Below, in pieces: positions 18,819-28,187 of a DNA stretch of 63,713 nt. The DNA is from Oscillospiraceae bacterium (GTDB lineage: Bacteria; Bacillota; Clostridia; Oscillospirales; Oscillospiraceae): assembly GCA_017538965.1 (NCBI GenBank), contig JAFYHU010000090.1:1-63713 (forward strand). Direction: 5' to 3'. The notes beneath the pieces were generated by a model, which was not told the DNA's origin, did no database searches, and saw only the letters and a program-made list of their open reading frames with translations. Each line of letters starts with the position of its first letter. The stretch's first letter is position 1. The position numbers and the translations under genes were made by a program.

Positions 18819-20480
18819 ATGCAAACGACATCAGCACTTTATCAAAGTATCCTCGCGGGGGATCACCGCGTGGAAGTAAAAGTGAATATCAACGGGGTCG
18901 ATTACGGCATTGACAAGATCACTTCCGTGCAGACTTCCCGGGCGGCATTCGGGACTGGGCGGCCGGTATTAGGATTAGCTTCTGCCGGAGAGATTTCTCT
19001 TTCGCTGTATGCGGAATCGGGGCTGATCCCGCGCATGGCAGAGATGAAGCCGTACGTCAGATTGGTGAATGAATCCCGGCAGCAGAGTGAGTGGATTCCG
19101 AAAGGGACATTCTATATCGACACCCGAAAGACAGACTCAAACGGTCTGCTTGAGCTCACCGGGTTTGACGCGATGTTGAAGGCAGAGCGCACGCAGCCCT
19201 GGTCGGAACTGAGCTGGCCGGCGCGAGATATCGACGCCGTGGGTGAGATCGCGGAGATCATGGGACTGACCGTGGATGCAAAGACCACTTCCCTGATGAC
19301 CAGCGCCTTCTCGATCCCGATGCCGGTGAACTACACCATGCGCGAAACGCTGCAGTACATCGCGGCGCTGTATGGCGGGAGCTTCATCGTTTCAGATCGG
19401 AACACTCTGCAGCTTGTGTGTCTCTGGGACCGGGCAGCATCGGCAGACGTGACGATTGGCACGTCGTGCAGAAGACTATCGAATGCGCCGGCACTTGCCG
19501 CCTGCACCGGCGTGAAGCTGGTGAAGGAAGACGGAACAGAATACACTGCCGGCACGACAAGCGGGTATGTGTATGAAGCGAAATCTCCCTGGGCAACACA
19601 GGCAGCGGCCAACGCGCTGCTGGCAAGAATGAGTGGTTTCGTTTACCGACCCTTTGCGGCAGAGGGAGCAATCATCAATCCCGCTGCGGAGATCGGAGAC
19701 ACGATCTCAGAGAACAACCTGCTCTCTTCCCTCTTCAGCTGCGACATCAATTTTGACAGCATGTGCGCGGCCAACATTGAAGCGCCGGGGTATGAAGAAC
19801 TCGATCATGAGTACCCGTATGAATCTTCGGAAAACCGGGTCTTCAATCGGAAGATGAACAACTTTCAGTCGGAGCTCACGCTGCAGGCACAGGCCATTGC
19901 GGCAAAGGTCTCAAGAGTCGGAGGAGACGCCCACACTTTCGGCTGGTACCTGGACGCGGATCACTTTTCGCTGGCGTCAAACGGACAGACGGTCATGTAT
20001 GTGGATGACGAGGGCCTGACGGTGAACGGAACCGTGAATGCCACCGCCGGGAACATCGGCGGCTGCACGATTCAGAACGGTACGCTGCATGTGGAGAACG
20101 CGAACATAGACAACCTGAATGCGGGAAAGATTACATCAGGCACACTGCCGACCGGCAGGATCGGCTTGCAGTCCATCACGGGAGCGAAGATCGCAGATGA
20201 GACCCTGGCCTCCGGGCATCTGATTGACGGGGCGGCGGTTAACCGGGTCATCGGCAACTCGGCTGTGAGCTATTCAAAAACCAGCTTTCAGGGTACGCTG
20301 GATCAGGTGGGAACAAACACCGCAAACATTGACACGCTCTATGGCTATTTCACCGGCTCGGCACATTTCCAGAACTGCCAGATCGACGGCATCTTCATGT
20401 TCGCCGGGAAATATATCGGTACCACGACCAAAACCGTGGACGGAAGAACACTCTACTATCTGGAATGGAGAGATCCGTAA
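18819..20480 (+). CDS. phage tail protein, tail-endopeptidase/baseplate-hub like
   Basis: A 553-residue tail protein. Residues about 1-330 resemble the hub domain of Tal/ReqiPepy6 Gp37-like proteins (SALYQSILAGDHRVEVKVNI, FYIDTRKTDSNGLLELTGFD, MRETLQYIAALYGGSFIVSD); the C-terminal part (about 360-553) has DAHTFGWYLDADHFSLASNG, then MYVDDEGLTVNGTVNATAGN and repeated INxxLNxGKI-type turns of a fibre beta-helix. It would form the tail tip contacting the host. No peptidase catalytic residues are recognised, so the endopeptidase name is only by family. No separate receptor-binding protein follows. Confidence 0.8.
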   Translation: MQTTSALYQSILAGDHRVEVKVNINGVDYGIDKITSVQTSRAAFGTGRPVLGLASAGEISLSLYAESGLIPRMAEMKPYVRLVNESRQQSEWIPKGTFYIDTRKTDSNGLLELTGFDAMLKAERTQPWSELSWPARDIDAVGEIAEIMGLTVDAKTTSLMTSAFSIPMPVNYTMRETLQYIAALYGGSFIVSDRNTLQLVCLWDRAASADVTIGTSCRRLSNAPALAACTGVKLVKEDGTEYTAGTTSGYVYEAKSPWATQAAANALLARMSGFVYRPFAAEGAIINPAAEIGDTISENNLLSSLFSCDINFDSMCAANIEAPGYEELDHEYPYESSENRVFNRKMNNFQSELTLQAQAIAAKVSRVGGDAHTFGWYLDADHFSLASNGQTVMYVDDEGLTVNGTVNATAGNIGGCTIQNGTLHVENANIDNLNAGKITSGTLPTGRIGLQSITGAKIADETLASGHLIDGAAVNRVIGNSAVSYSKTSFQGTLDQVGTNTANIDTLYGYFTGSAHFQNCQIDGIFMFAGKYIGTTTKTVDGRTLYYLEWRDP

Positions 20481-21315
20481 ATGGATAAGCGCTCCCACTC
20501 AGCTTGTACCATTTCGCGGCCAGAGAAGCAGTTGCCCCTGTCGTACTCCCTGCTGCCGCGAATAATTTGAGGGATTAAAGGCTTCCACTTTGGGGCGCGA
20601 CGCGTTAAGTCGTAGGGAGCGATCCCCAGATCGCTCCGCAATCCCCGCGCCCGCAGGCGCCTTTCCCATCATGGGGAAGGTGCCCCAGTGCGCACATCTG
20701 GGGCGGATGAGGTGTTCCCCGCCCGCAGGCGAAAATGCCCGACTTCAGCTTCCTGCAATTACGCGGAATTGCAGCTGATCCCTCGCACGGACCTTTCCCC
20801 GCCGCGTTTTATGAAAGAGTGTAACTCCCCCCTTATTGTCATTGCGAGACCAGTTCGCAAACTGGTTGTGGCAATCCGTATCCCCGATGGGAAGCCCAGT
20901 ATAACGACGCGCGGGAAGCGTGCGACGATCCAAGCTTGCTAAACGTGTTCCCATCGGAAGCGACGAGCATCCTGACGCGCGAGAAACATCCTGACGCGCG
21001 AGAAGTGTCGTAGGGAGCGATCCCCAGATCGCTCCGCAATCCCCGCGCCCGCAGGCGAAAAAGCCCGACTTCAGCTCCCTGCAGTTACGCGGAATTGCAG
21101 CTGATCCCTCGCACGGACCTTCCCCCGCCGCGTTTTATTAAAGAGTGTAACTCCCCCCTTATTGTCATTGCGAGACCAGTTCGCAATGACAGTAAGGGAA
21201 ACTCTCCGCTTATACAGCGCGGTGCAGGAGTTTGGTGCGAGGGACCACTTACTTTACCGCGCAATTGCACAAACCCCGGAACGGGGAAGAAAAAACGATC
21301 ATATGGAGGTACAAA
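20481..21315. repeat. 835-bp noncoding repeat cluster before the holin
   Basis: No supported gene. In order: the TTCGCGGCC...GCCGCGAA element (20513-20562), the palindrome (20616-20637), the GCCCGACTTCAGCTTCCTGC motif (20739), the long repeat with GTCATTGCGAGACC hairpin (20761-20887), CCGATGGGAAGCCC arms (20886-20957), a second palindrome (21014-21035), a second GCCCGACTTCAGCTCC motif, and a truncated second copy of the long repeat (21085-21186) ending in an inverted GTGCGAGGGACC...GCGCAATTGCA end (to 21275), which makes a MITE-like unit with inverted termini. An endolysin or tail-fibre gene would be expected here. Confidence 0.8.
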
Positions 21316-21588
21316 ATGAAAGCTATCAACTGGAAGGTACGTATCAACAACAAGCTGTTCTGGATCGCGCTGATCCCGGCGGTGCTGATTCTGATTCAGA
21401 CTGCGTGCGGTCTTTTCGGGCTGAGTCTGGATTTCAGCGGTCTGGAAGAGAAGCTGATTGCCCTGGTCAACGCGCTCTTCGCAGTACTCGCCATTCTGGG
21501 CATCGTGGCAGACCCCACGACCGAAGGCCTGTATGACAGCAAGCGGGCGATGACCTATGAAGTTCCCGCTTTGCGGGACAAGGACTGA
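21316..21588 (+). CDS. phage holin (phi LC3-like family)
   Basis: A 90-residue membrane protein: INWKVRINNKLFWIALIPAV begins the first membrane segment, a second lies at EEKLIALVNALFAVLAILGI, followed by the family-typical ADPTTEGLYDSKRAMTYEVP. This matches phi LC3-type holins, which form the lysis pore. TGGAGG lies 7 nt before ATG 21316. No endolysin gene is adjacent, so lysis could not be completed by the visible genes. Confidence 0.88.
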   Translation: MKAINWKVRINNKLFWIALIPAVLILIQTACGLFGLSLDFSGLEEKLIALVNALFAVLAILGIVADPTTEGLYDSKRAMTYEVPALRDKD

Positions 21589-21681
21589 TTTTCTGCTGCG
21601 GCGCCTCCGGCGCCCGGCAAGTCGTGTCGTGTCTGTCTGAGCGGGAATTGAGCAAATCAGGATGGAACTTGGGAGGAGACT

Positions 21682-23289
21682 ATGCCGGTATCGGAAAAAT
21701 CGCTTGAAAATCTGAAGAAAGGCCGGCCTTTTACGAAGGAAAATGCCTCGGAATACGGCAGGCGCGCCAAGAAACGGTCCGACGAGGTAAAAAGACAGCG
21801 CAAAAATATGGTCCAGATGCTCTCCGTGATCGCTGCGGGCGACATTACGGACGAGGAAAAGAAGGAAAAGCTCGCTGCTCTCGGCTTCGGCGAAGAGGAC
21901 ATGCAGAACGAGGCGCTGGTCGCTGTTGCGCTTTACGACAAAGCCAGAGCCGGTGATGTCCGTGCGATTGAGACCTGGGCCGAGCTGCGCGGTCGGGGGA
22001 AAAGCGCGCCCGAAGAGGCGGAAGCTGCCGGGAAGCAGGCCTTGTCTCTGGTGTGGATGAACTATGTAAAGAACACCAACTCCGGCTTCGGCTCGATCAC
22101 GGTCTGTGCCCTGAATCACCTTTATACCCATTACGAGGCCAGCGGCGGACGCGGCAGCGGGAAGTCCACCTGGGCTTCCCTGACCGTGATCCGTCTCCTG
22201 ATGGAGCATCCCGACGTGCACGCCCTGGTTCTCAGAAAAGTGGCCAATACGCTGCGGGATTCCGTGTACGCCCAGTATCTCTGGTCCATTGAGGCCCTCG
22301 GGGTCACGGACTTCTGGGAGGCGAAAAAGTCGCCCCTGGAGCTTGTTTACAAGCCCACGGGGCAGAAGATTCTTTTCCGCGGCGCGGACGACCCGATGAA
22401 GATCAAGTCCATCAAGACGGAGTTCGGCTACATCGGCATCACGCACTTTGAGGAAAAGGACCAGTTCTCGGGCCGCGCGGAAATTGACAGCATCCTGCAG
22501 TCCACCATGCGCGGCGGTACGGAGTTCTGGAATTTCGAGACCTACAACCCGCCCCGGTCCAAAGACAACTGGGCCAACAAGGACAGTCAGGAAGAACGTC
22601 CGAATCGCGTGCAGCACCGGAGCACCTATCTGGATCTCGATCATCCCGAGTGGCTGGGCGAAGCCTTCATGGAGGAGGCCGAGTCGCTGAAGCAGCGCGA
22701 TGAGGGGCGGTATCAGCATGAGTACCTGGGCATTCCGGTCGGGATCGGGGGAAGCGTGTTCGAGAATCTCGAGCTGCGGGAGATCACGGAGGAAGAAATC
22801 CGGCACTTCGACCGGATTTATCAGGGTGTGGACTGGGGTTGGTTCCCGGATCCCTACGCCTTCATCCGGCTGCACTATGACAAGGCGCGGGAGACCATCT
22901 ACCTGATCGATGAGCTCTTCGGCAACAAGCTGACCAATGAGCAGAGCGCCCGGTGGATTCGGGAACACGGATATCATGATGTTCCCACGACCTGCGACAG
23001 TGCGGAGCCGAAGAGCGTGTCGGACTACCGCAGTCTGGGCGTGAACGCGAAAGAGGCGATCAAGGGGCCGAGCAGCGTGGAATACGGGATGAAGTGGCTG
23101 CAGAGCCGCACGATCGTGATCGACAAACGGAGAACCCCGCATGCGTACGAGGAGTTCGTGAACTACGAGTACGAGAAGAACAGGGCGGACGAGTGGATCA
23201 GCGGCTATCCGGACAGGAACAACCACACCATCGACGCCGTGAGATACGCGCTGGAGAGAATCTCCAATAAATATCGGAGTCAGGCCTGA
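21682..23289 (+). CDS. terminase: small-subunit-like N-terminus fused to large subunit (PBSX type)
   Basis: A 535-residue protein. Residues about 1-110 (LENLKKGRPFTKENASEYGR, then MLSVIAAGDITDEEKKEKLA) resemble Firmicutes phage terminase small subunits, including the LGxxEEDMxNxxAxxVAL segment and the RAIETWAELRG end. From about 120 the sequence is a large terminase: Walker A GGRGSGKST (155-163), Walker B region near FGYIGITHFEEKDQF (248-262), the nuclease aspartate in GVDWGW, and a late NHTIDAVRYAL. The large subunit pumps DNA into the procapsid and cuts it. The gene lies after the holin rather than before the portal. The fused layout is read from the sequence; function of the fusion is inference. 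Confidence 0.85.
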   Translation: MPVSEKSLENLKKGRPFTKENASEYGRRAKKRSDEVKRQRKNMVQMLSVIAAGDITDEEKKEKLAALGFGEEDMQNEALVAVALYDKARAGDVRAIETWAELRGRGKSAPEEAEAAGKQALSLVWMNYVKNTNSGFGSITVCALNHLYTHYEASGGRGSGKSTWASLTVIRLLMEHPDVHALVLRKVANTLRDSVYAQYLWSIEALGVTDFWEAKKSPLELVYKPTGQKILFRGADDPMKIKSIKTEFGYIGITHFEEKDQFSGRAEIDSILQSTMRGGTEFWNFETYNPPRSKDNWANKDSQEERPNRVQHRSTYLDLDHPEWLGEAFMEEAESLKQRDEGRYQHEYLGIPVGIGGSVFENLELREITEEEIRHFDRIYQGVDWGWFPDPYAFIRLHYDKARETIYLIDELFGNKLTNEQSARWIREHGYHDVPTTCDSAEPKSVSDYRSLGVNAKEAIKGPSSVEYGMKWLQSRTIVIDKRRTPHAYEEFVNYEYEKNRADEWISGYPDRNNHTIDAVRYALERISNKYRSQA

Positions 23290-23300
23290 GCCTGACTCCG
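23275..23300 (+). terminator. hairpin at the end of the phage module
   Basis: CGGAGTCAGGC-N4-GCCTGACTCCG, an 11-bp perfect stem overlapping the terminase stop codon and standing between convergent genes. The T tract is poor (TTCTG), so it may act weakly or in both directions. Confidence 0.6.
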
Positions 23301-23324
23301 TTCTGCGTGAAACCGATTCTGTTT

Positions 23325-25157
23325 TCAGGCGGCGCTGGCCTGCTGTCCCCCGGACCGGTACCAGGCGTTGATCAACTGATTGAGCCGGGCGTCATCATAG
23401 AAATTCCCATAGGCAGGAAGGCCGTCGTCGATGCCCGCGAAGGAAATCACCGTATCGATCATGCTGTTCGACTGCGTCTCAATCGGAATGTCGATATCGC
23501 AGCCGCGCTCGACGCTGACATACTGCGAATCCGTCAGCTGCCACTGGCCGCTCGACAGGATATAGCCGAGTCCTTCCGCGTCGCATCCGACCTGGACACA
23601 GCAGGAGCCGCCGGAGGTGGGCTCGCCGATGAGCACCATGCCTCCCTCCTGGGCGATAATCGGGAAGAGGTTGCCGCAGGAGAAGGCAAAGCGGGTTGTC
23701 AGTACGCCATAGTTGAAATCATATCGGACTTCTTTGTCCTTTTCGTCATATACGCCGTCGAAATTCGCATCCACTTCGAAGGTAAACAGGAGTTTCTGGC
23801 CGGTCATCTTCTGGATGCCGTAGATCTGGTCCTGGCCGGTCGTCAGGGCGAGGATCGCCATCATCACATCCGGACTTCCGCCGCCGTTGCAGCTGAGATC
23901 AAAGATGACATTCTTGATGGCGCGGTTTCTGTCTGCTTTCCGGAGGCCTGACACCACAATGCCGAGGGGGTCCTCAGGAAAGTCGCCGGTGCCGTTGTAA
24001 TAATCCGCCCAGGCCTTTTCATCCGGCATGAAGGAATCCAGACGGATGATCGCCGTGCTGCCGTATTCCCGGTAGGTCTCATCTCCCCACATGTATTTGC
24101 GCTGCAGCGGGATGGATTCATTCCGCAGCTGTTTCAGGATCGACGGGCTTTTCAGATAAGCCGTGGGAAATCCGAGAACGGACATTTCCTTCAGGGCGGG
24201 GTTGTCTTTGAACGCGGGTTCCTGCATAAGCTGGATGCCGCTCATAAAGGTGGTGTGACCGTCGCTCAGATCAATCGCGAACAGCTCGGTCATGGCAGCG
24301 ACATATTCTCCGAAATCCGAGGAAAGCAGGCCGTTTTTGATGGAAAGCCCGTCCTCCCCGAGATCGATCAGAGCCTGATCCAGGCCTTTCTCGGCGATCG
24401 GCTGGTCAAGCAATGACTTTTCGGGATGGCCGAAGAAGTTGTCAAAGGTGAAGCAGAGATCCGCGTAGCACTGGCGGACAATGTCATCCTGCCGTTTCTG
24501 CCCCTTCATTTCGGCCTGAAGACGCTCGGATTCCCAGAAGCCTTCCGGCGATTTTCCTTCCAGATCCAGCCTCAGCGCATACAGGTTTTCGCCGTTGTAG
24601 ATCAGATAATTGGTGGCAATATCCGTCATCATGTCGGTCAGGGTCGAAACCGGCAGATAGATATCGTCCTGATCCGCATAGAGGGCGATTCCGTACTTCG
24701 CGAAATCAAGCTCGATCGGCTTCGGCTCTCCCTCAAAGTCTACGGCCGTGATCCGGGCAAAGCGGGTCTCCGTATCCTTCCAGCCCAGCGCCACGTCTTC
24801 AAGGGGCAGGGGAAGGTCAAAGAAGCGGTCCCAGTTCGGCACGCTTATCTTCTGGGCATCGACGTCGCAGACGAGCTGCTCGCCGATTCCGTTTTCCATG
24901 ACGAGCGTGCCGTCTTCCTGTTCGAGGAGCGTCAGGGGCTGGTGCTTCATATACTCGGAATACTGATTCAGGCCCATATAGGGAACGTTGGGCGTGCTGT
25001 CATAAAAGCGCAGGACAAGCTCGCCGGATTTTTCCCCGTCAATTGTGAACACGGGGGTGGCTTTCTCCGTAAAGTGCGCATCGTCCGCCCATGCGGTAGC
25101 AGCCGGCGCAGCCATCACGAAGAGAACGATCAGTACGATCAGCAAGGTCTTTTTCAT
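23325..25157 (-). CDS. secreted S41-family peptidase-like protein
   Basis: A 610-residue protein with a signal peptide (MKKTLLIVLIVLFVMAAPAA then ATAWA). The C-terminal half carries S41 tail-specific-protease features: NVIFDLSCNGGGSPDVMMAI (Gly-rich substrate strand) and RFAFSCGNLFPIIAQEGGMV, where the serine of FSCGN is in the place of the catalytic serine, followed by LIGEPTSGGSCCV. The N-terminal half (about 30-300) is not recognised. It is probably anchored or released outside the cell. It has its own promoter (25220-25249), is convergent with the terminase and lies outside the phage module. Proteolytic activity is likely but the base residue (Lys) was not located. Confidence 0.75.
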   Translation of the reverse strand: MKKTLLIVLIVLFVMAAPAATAWADDAHFTEKATPVFTIDGEKSGELVLRFYDSTPNVPYMGLNQYSEYMKHQPLTLLEQEDGTLVMENGIGEQLVCDVDAQKISVPNWDRFFDLPLPLEDVALGWKDTETRFARITAVDFEGEPKPIELDFAKYGIALYADQDDIYLPVSTLTDMMTDIATNYLIYNGENLYALRLDLEGKSPEGFWESERLQAEMKGQKRQDDIVRQCYADLCFTFDNFFGHPEKSLLDQPIAEKGLDQALIDLGEDGLSIKNGLLSSDFGEYVAAMTELFAIDLSDGHTTFMSGIQLMQEPAFKDNPALKEMSVLGFPTAYLKSPSILKQLRNESIPLQRKYMWGDETYREYGSTAIIRLDSFMPDEKAWADYYNGTGDFPEDPLGIVVSGLRKADRNRAIKNVIFDLSCNGGGSPDVMMAILALTTGQDQIYGIQKMTGQKLLFTFEVDANFDGVYDEKDKEVRYDFNYGVLTTRFAFSCGNLFPIIAQEGGMVLIGEPTSGGSCCVQVGCDAEGLGYILSSGQWQLTDSQYVSVERGCDIDIPIETQSNSMIDTVISFAGIDDGLPAYGNFYDDARLNQLINAWYRSGGQQASAA

Positions 25158-25219
25158 GATTTGTCATCCCTGTCTTTCTCTGTCCGCCGTCGAAGGCGGG
25201 TATTTGACGTGCTGCATGT

Positions 25220-25249
25220 ATTGTAACACGGAAGCGGCACGGCTGTAAA
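25220..25249 (-). promoter_or_regulatory. promoter of the S41 peptidase-like gene
   Basis: Minus strand: TTTACA (25244-25249), 18-nt spacer, TACAAT (25220-25225), 63 nt upstream of the start codon. Confidence 0.6.
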
Positions 25250-25310
25250 CAGAAAAGTACGCCCGTACCTGTTCGGAACGACCGAAATTTCAAAGCGGAT
25301 GCATTCAGGC

Positions 25311-25339
25311 TTTACTATCAGAAACATTCATAGTATAAT
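25311..25339 (+). promoter_or_regulatory. promoter of the folate/formate operon
   Basis: TTTACT (25311-25316), 17-nt spacer, consensus TATAAT (25334-25339), about 110 nt upstream of fhs. It is divergent from the peptidase promoter. Confidence 0.75.
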
Positions 25340-25449
25340 GGGGAGCCGTAATACAAAATATGGGGATCGGATCCGGTCCGCATCGGAAGATCTGGTTCAC
25401 AGCGCCCGGGCAGAGGGCCCGTATCATGACAAAAAAGGCGGTAAAGAGA

Positions 25450-27120
25450 ATGGCGTATAAAACGGATATTGAGATCGCACAGGAAACAAAACTGCGTCCC
25501 ATCAACGAAGTCGCGGCTTCTTTGGGCATTCCCGATGAGGCGGTGGAAAACTACGGCCGCTACAAGGCCAAGCTGGATATCCGCGCGCTGAAGGATCTGC
25601 CCGAAAAGGGCAAGCTGATTCTGGTCACGGCCATCACCCCCACCCCGGCGGGCGAAGGCAAGACCACGACCAGCGTCGGGCTGACCGACGGGCTGCGGAA
25701 GATCGGAAAGAATGCCCTTGTCGCGCTGCGCGAGCCTTCTCTCGGCCCCGTCTTCGGCATAAAGGGCGGCGCGGCCGGCGGCGGCTATGCGCAGGTCGTC
25801 CCCATGGAGGATATCAACCTCCATTTCACCGGTGATTTCCACGCCATCGGCGCCGCCAACAACCTGCTGGCCGCCATGCTGGACAACCACATCCAGCAGG
25901 GCAACTCCCTCGGCATCGACGTCAAGCAGATCACCTGGAAGCGCGCCGTGGATATGAACGACCGGCAGCTCCGTCACATTGTGGACGGCCTGGGCGGCAA
26001 GGCGCAGGGCGTGCCCCGCGAGGACGGTTTCGAGATCACGGTGGCTTCCGAGATCATGGCCGTGCTGTGTTTGGCCTCCGATCTGAAGGATCTGAAAGCG
26101 CGCTGCGCACGGATCATCGTCGGCTACACCTATGACGGCAGGCCCGTCACCGCCCACGATCTGAAGGCCGAGGGCGCCATGACGGCGCTGCTGAAGGACG
26201 CCATCAAGCCGAATCTGGTTCAGACGCTGGAAGGGACGCCGGCTTTCGTCCACGGCGGCCCGTTTGCGAACATCGCGCACGGCTGCAACTCCGTCATCGC
26301 CACGCACACGGCGCTGAAGCTGGCAGACTATGTCATCACGGAGGCCGGTTTCGCCGCCGATCTCGGCGCGGAGAAATTCCTGGACATCAAGTGCCGCATG
26401 GCGGATCTTCATCCGAGCGCGGTGGTCATCGTGGCCACGGTACGCGCGCTGAAGTATCACGGCGGGGTCCCCAAGACGGAGCTGAACAGCGAGAATCTCG
26501 AAGCGCTGGAGAAGGGCCTGCCCAATCTGCTGCAGCACGTCAGCAACATCAAGGATGTTTTCGGTCTGCCCTGCGTGGTGGCGATCAACGCCTTCCCGAC
26601 GGACACCGAGGCCGAGCTGCAGATGGTCGAAAAGAAGTGCAGAGAGCTGGGCGTGAACGTCGCGCTCTCGGAAGTCTGGGCCAAAGGCGGCGAGGGCGGC
26701 AGGGTTCTGGCGGAGGAAGTCGTACGCCTGTGCGAACAGCCCAACGATTTCCGCTTCTCCTATCCGCTGGACATGAGCATCGAGGAAAAGCTCGAAACGA
26801 TCTGCAGACGGATCTATCACGCGGACGGCGTGATTCTGGACGCCAACGCCGGAAAGCAGGCCGCTCAGCTGACCGAGCTCGGGTTCGACAAACTTCCCAT
26901 CTGCATGGCCAAGACCCAGTACTCGTTCTCGGACAACGCCGCGCTGCTGGGCGCGCCGAAGGGCTTCAGCATCACCGTGCGAAATCTGAAGGTTTCCGCG
27001 GGGGCGGGCTTCATCGTAGCCCTCACGGGCGACATCATGACGATGCCCGGCCTGCCGAAGGTCCCCGCCGCCGAGAAGATCGACGTGGACGAGAACGGCC
27101 GGATCAGCGGTCTGTTCTGA
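25450..27120 (+). CDS. fhs: formate-tetrahydrofolate ligase
   Basis: A 556-residue enzyme, the normal length for the family. It catalyses formate + tetrahydrofolate + ATP to 10-formyl-THF + ADP + phosphate in the cytosol. The ATP-binding signature [16 protein letters not shown] lies at 64-79; other family stretches are [20 protein letters not shown] and the [13 protein letters not shown] segment. The start at 25450 is chosen because it gives the family N-terminus ([20 protein letters not shown]); an in-frame ATG at 25426 is possible. It heads the operon with folD, folT, fchA and a formate channel, so it feeds formate into one-carbon metabolism (or, reversed, makes ATP from formyl-THF). Confidence 0.96.
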   Translation: MAYKTDIEIAQETKLRPINEVAASLGIPDEAVENYGRYKAKLDIRALKDLPEKGKLILVTAITPTPAGEGKTTTSVGLTDGLRKIGKNALVALREPSLGPVFGIKGGAAGGGYAQVVPMEDINLHFTGDFHAIGAANNLLAAMLDNHIQQGNSLGIDVKQITWKRAVDMNDRQLRHIVDGLGGKAQGVPREDGFEITVASEIMAVLCLASDLKDLKARCARIIVGYTYDGRPVTAHDLKAEGAMTALLKDAIKPNLVQTLEGTPAFVHGGPFANIAHGCNSVIATHTALKLADYVITEAGFAADLGAEKFLDIKCRMADLHPSAVVIVATVRALKYHGGVPKTELNSENLEALEKGLPNLLQHVSNIKDVFGLPCVVAINAFPTDTEAELQMVEKKCRELGVNVALSEVWAKGGEGGRVLAEEVVRLCEQPNDFRFSYPLDMSIEEKLETICRRIYHADGVILDANAGKQAAQLTELGFDKLPICMAKTQYSFSDNAALLGAPKGFSITVRNLKVSAGAGFIVALTGDIMTMPGLPKVPAAEKIDVDENGRISGLF

Positions 27121-27167
27121 TCGGCCGCGGGAAGCTTCCGAAGGGAACCATCCGGGGAGGGTGACAA

Positions 27168-28022
27168 ATGGCGGAAAACCTCAAAGGCGCACCGGTCGCC
27201 GCAGCGATTACGGAAGACCTGGTCCTGCGCACGGAAAAGCTGAAGGAAAAGGGGATCGTCCCGTGTCTGGCCATTCTGCGGGTCGGCGAGCGGGAAAGCG
27301 ATCTCTCCTATGAGCGCGGCGCGCTGAAGCGCTGCGAGAAAACCGGGATTGCGGTCAAACAGTTCATTCTGCCGGAGGACACGACCCAGGAAGACCTGAT
27401 GGCGGCGATTTCGGAGATGAACCGGGACAGGGCCATTCACGGCTGCCTGATGCTCCGCCCGCTGCCGAAGACGCTGGATGAAAAGGCAGCCTGCGCGGCG
27501 CTTGAGCCGAAGAAGGACGTGGACGGAATCACAGCCGGTTCCATGGCCATGATCTATTCCGGAAACGGAGCCGGTTTCGCGCCCTGCACGGCACAGTCGT
27601 GCATGGAGATGCTGCATTATTACGGGGTCGACGTTTCCGGCAGACGGGCGGCCGTGATCGGGCGCAGCCTGGTCATCGGGCGGCCGGCGGCCATGCTCCT
27701 GATGCAGGAAAACGCGACGGTCACGGTCTGCCACACCAGGACACGGAACATGCCGGAGATCGTCCGGGAGGCGGAGATCGTCATCGTCGCCGCCGGAAAG
27801 GCCGAAGCGATCGGGGCGGAATACTTCCGGGAAGGACAGACGGTTCTGGACGTCGGCATCAACTGGTCGGAGGAGAAGCAGAAGCTGGTCGGCGACGTGG
27901 ACTTTGCAGCCGCCGAGCCGGTCGTCCGGGCCATCTCTCCCGTTCCCGGCGGCGTCGGCAGCGTTACGACAGCCGTGCTTTGCAAACATGTGATCGAAGC
28001 AGCCGAAAAGGCCGCAGACTGA
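27168..28022 (+). CDS. folD: methylenetetrahydrofolate dehydrogenase, FolD family, cyclohydrolase residue missing
   Basis: A 284-residue FolD-family enzyme converting methylene-THF to methenyl-THF. Family marks: KDVDGI (116-121), the Rossmann segment VIGRSLVIGRPAAMLLMQEN, and SPVPGGVGSVTTAVL. The catalytic motif YxxxK is changed: Tyr48 is kept but the lysine position is Ala52 (SYERGALKRCEK, aligned on the following Cys-Glu), and the QLPLP motif reads LRPLP, so the usual glutamine is Leu96. In characterised FolD proteins that lysine is essential for cyclohydrolase activity. The enzyme is therefore probably a monofunctional dehydrogenase, with FchA (28729-29361) doing the hydrolysis. It follows fhs by 47 bp with GGAGGGTG as RBS. 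Confidence 0.88.
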   Translation: MAENLKGAPVAAAITEDLVLRTEKLKEKGIVPCLAILRVGERESDLSYERGALKRCEKTGIAVKQFILPEDTTQEDLMAAISEMNRDRAIHGCLMLRPLPKTLDEKAACAALEPKKDVDGITAGSMAMIYSGNGAGFAPCTAQSCMEMLHYYGVDVSGRRAAVIGRSLVIGRPAAMLLMQENATVTVCHTRTRNMPEIVREAEIVIVAAGKAEAIGAEYFREGQTVLDVGINWSEEKQKLVGDVDFAAAEPVVRAISPVPGGVGSVTTAVLCKHVIEAAEKAAD

Positions 28023-28042
28023 TGATCGGAAAAACCAAAAGA

Positions 28043-28187
28043 CAGAGTAGAACAAGCGCGTCAAGTGCCGGCGGATGGGAGGTCGCCGCCGGACGAAGCA
28101 CTTCGGTGCGCGATGCTTGTTCGCATCCGCTGCCACCTGAGGAAAAGAAAACTCCTTTCGTGGCACATCGCCGGGAAAGGAGTTTTT
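28043..28187 (+). promoter_or_regulatory. tetrahydrofolate (THF-I) riboswitch with RBS-sequestering hairpin
   Basis: Core elements GAGTAGA, GCGTCAAGTGCC, GGATGGGAGGTCGCCGCC and the closing GCATCCGCTGCC (about 28043-28136) match the THF-I aptamer. The expression platform is ACTCCTTTC (28151-28159) pairing with GAAAGGAGT (28175-28183), which covers the RBS of folT just 4 nt before the ATG; a T5 run follows, so it may also terminate. It regulates folT and the genes behind it, inside the operon rather than at its head. Confidence 0.92.

Noticed and set aside
20688-20942. Short frames in the 20481-21315 region as a possible endolysin
   Set aside because: They are repeat translations and show no lysozyme, amidase or CHAP motif.
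21085-23226. 713-codon open frame on the minus strand opposite the terminase
   Set aside because: It is antisense to a well-recognised terminase, has no RBS, and its Arg/Gly/Val-rich composition is what G+C-rich coding DNA gives on the opposite strand.
26391-27164. 257-codon plus-strand frame within fhs
   Set aside because: Alternate-frame shadow of fhs; no RBS and no recognisable domain.
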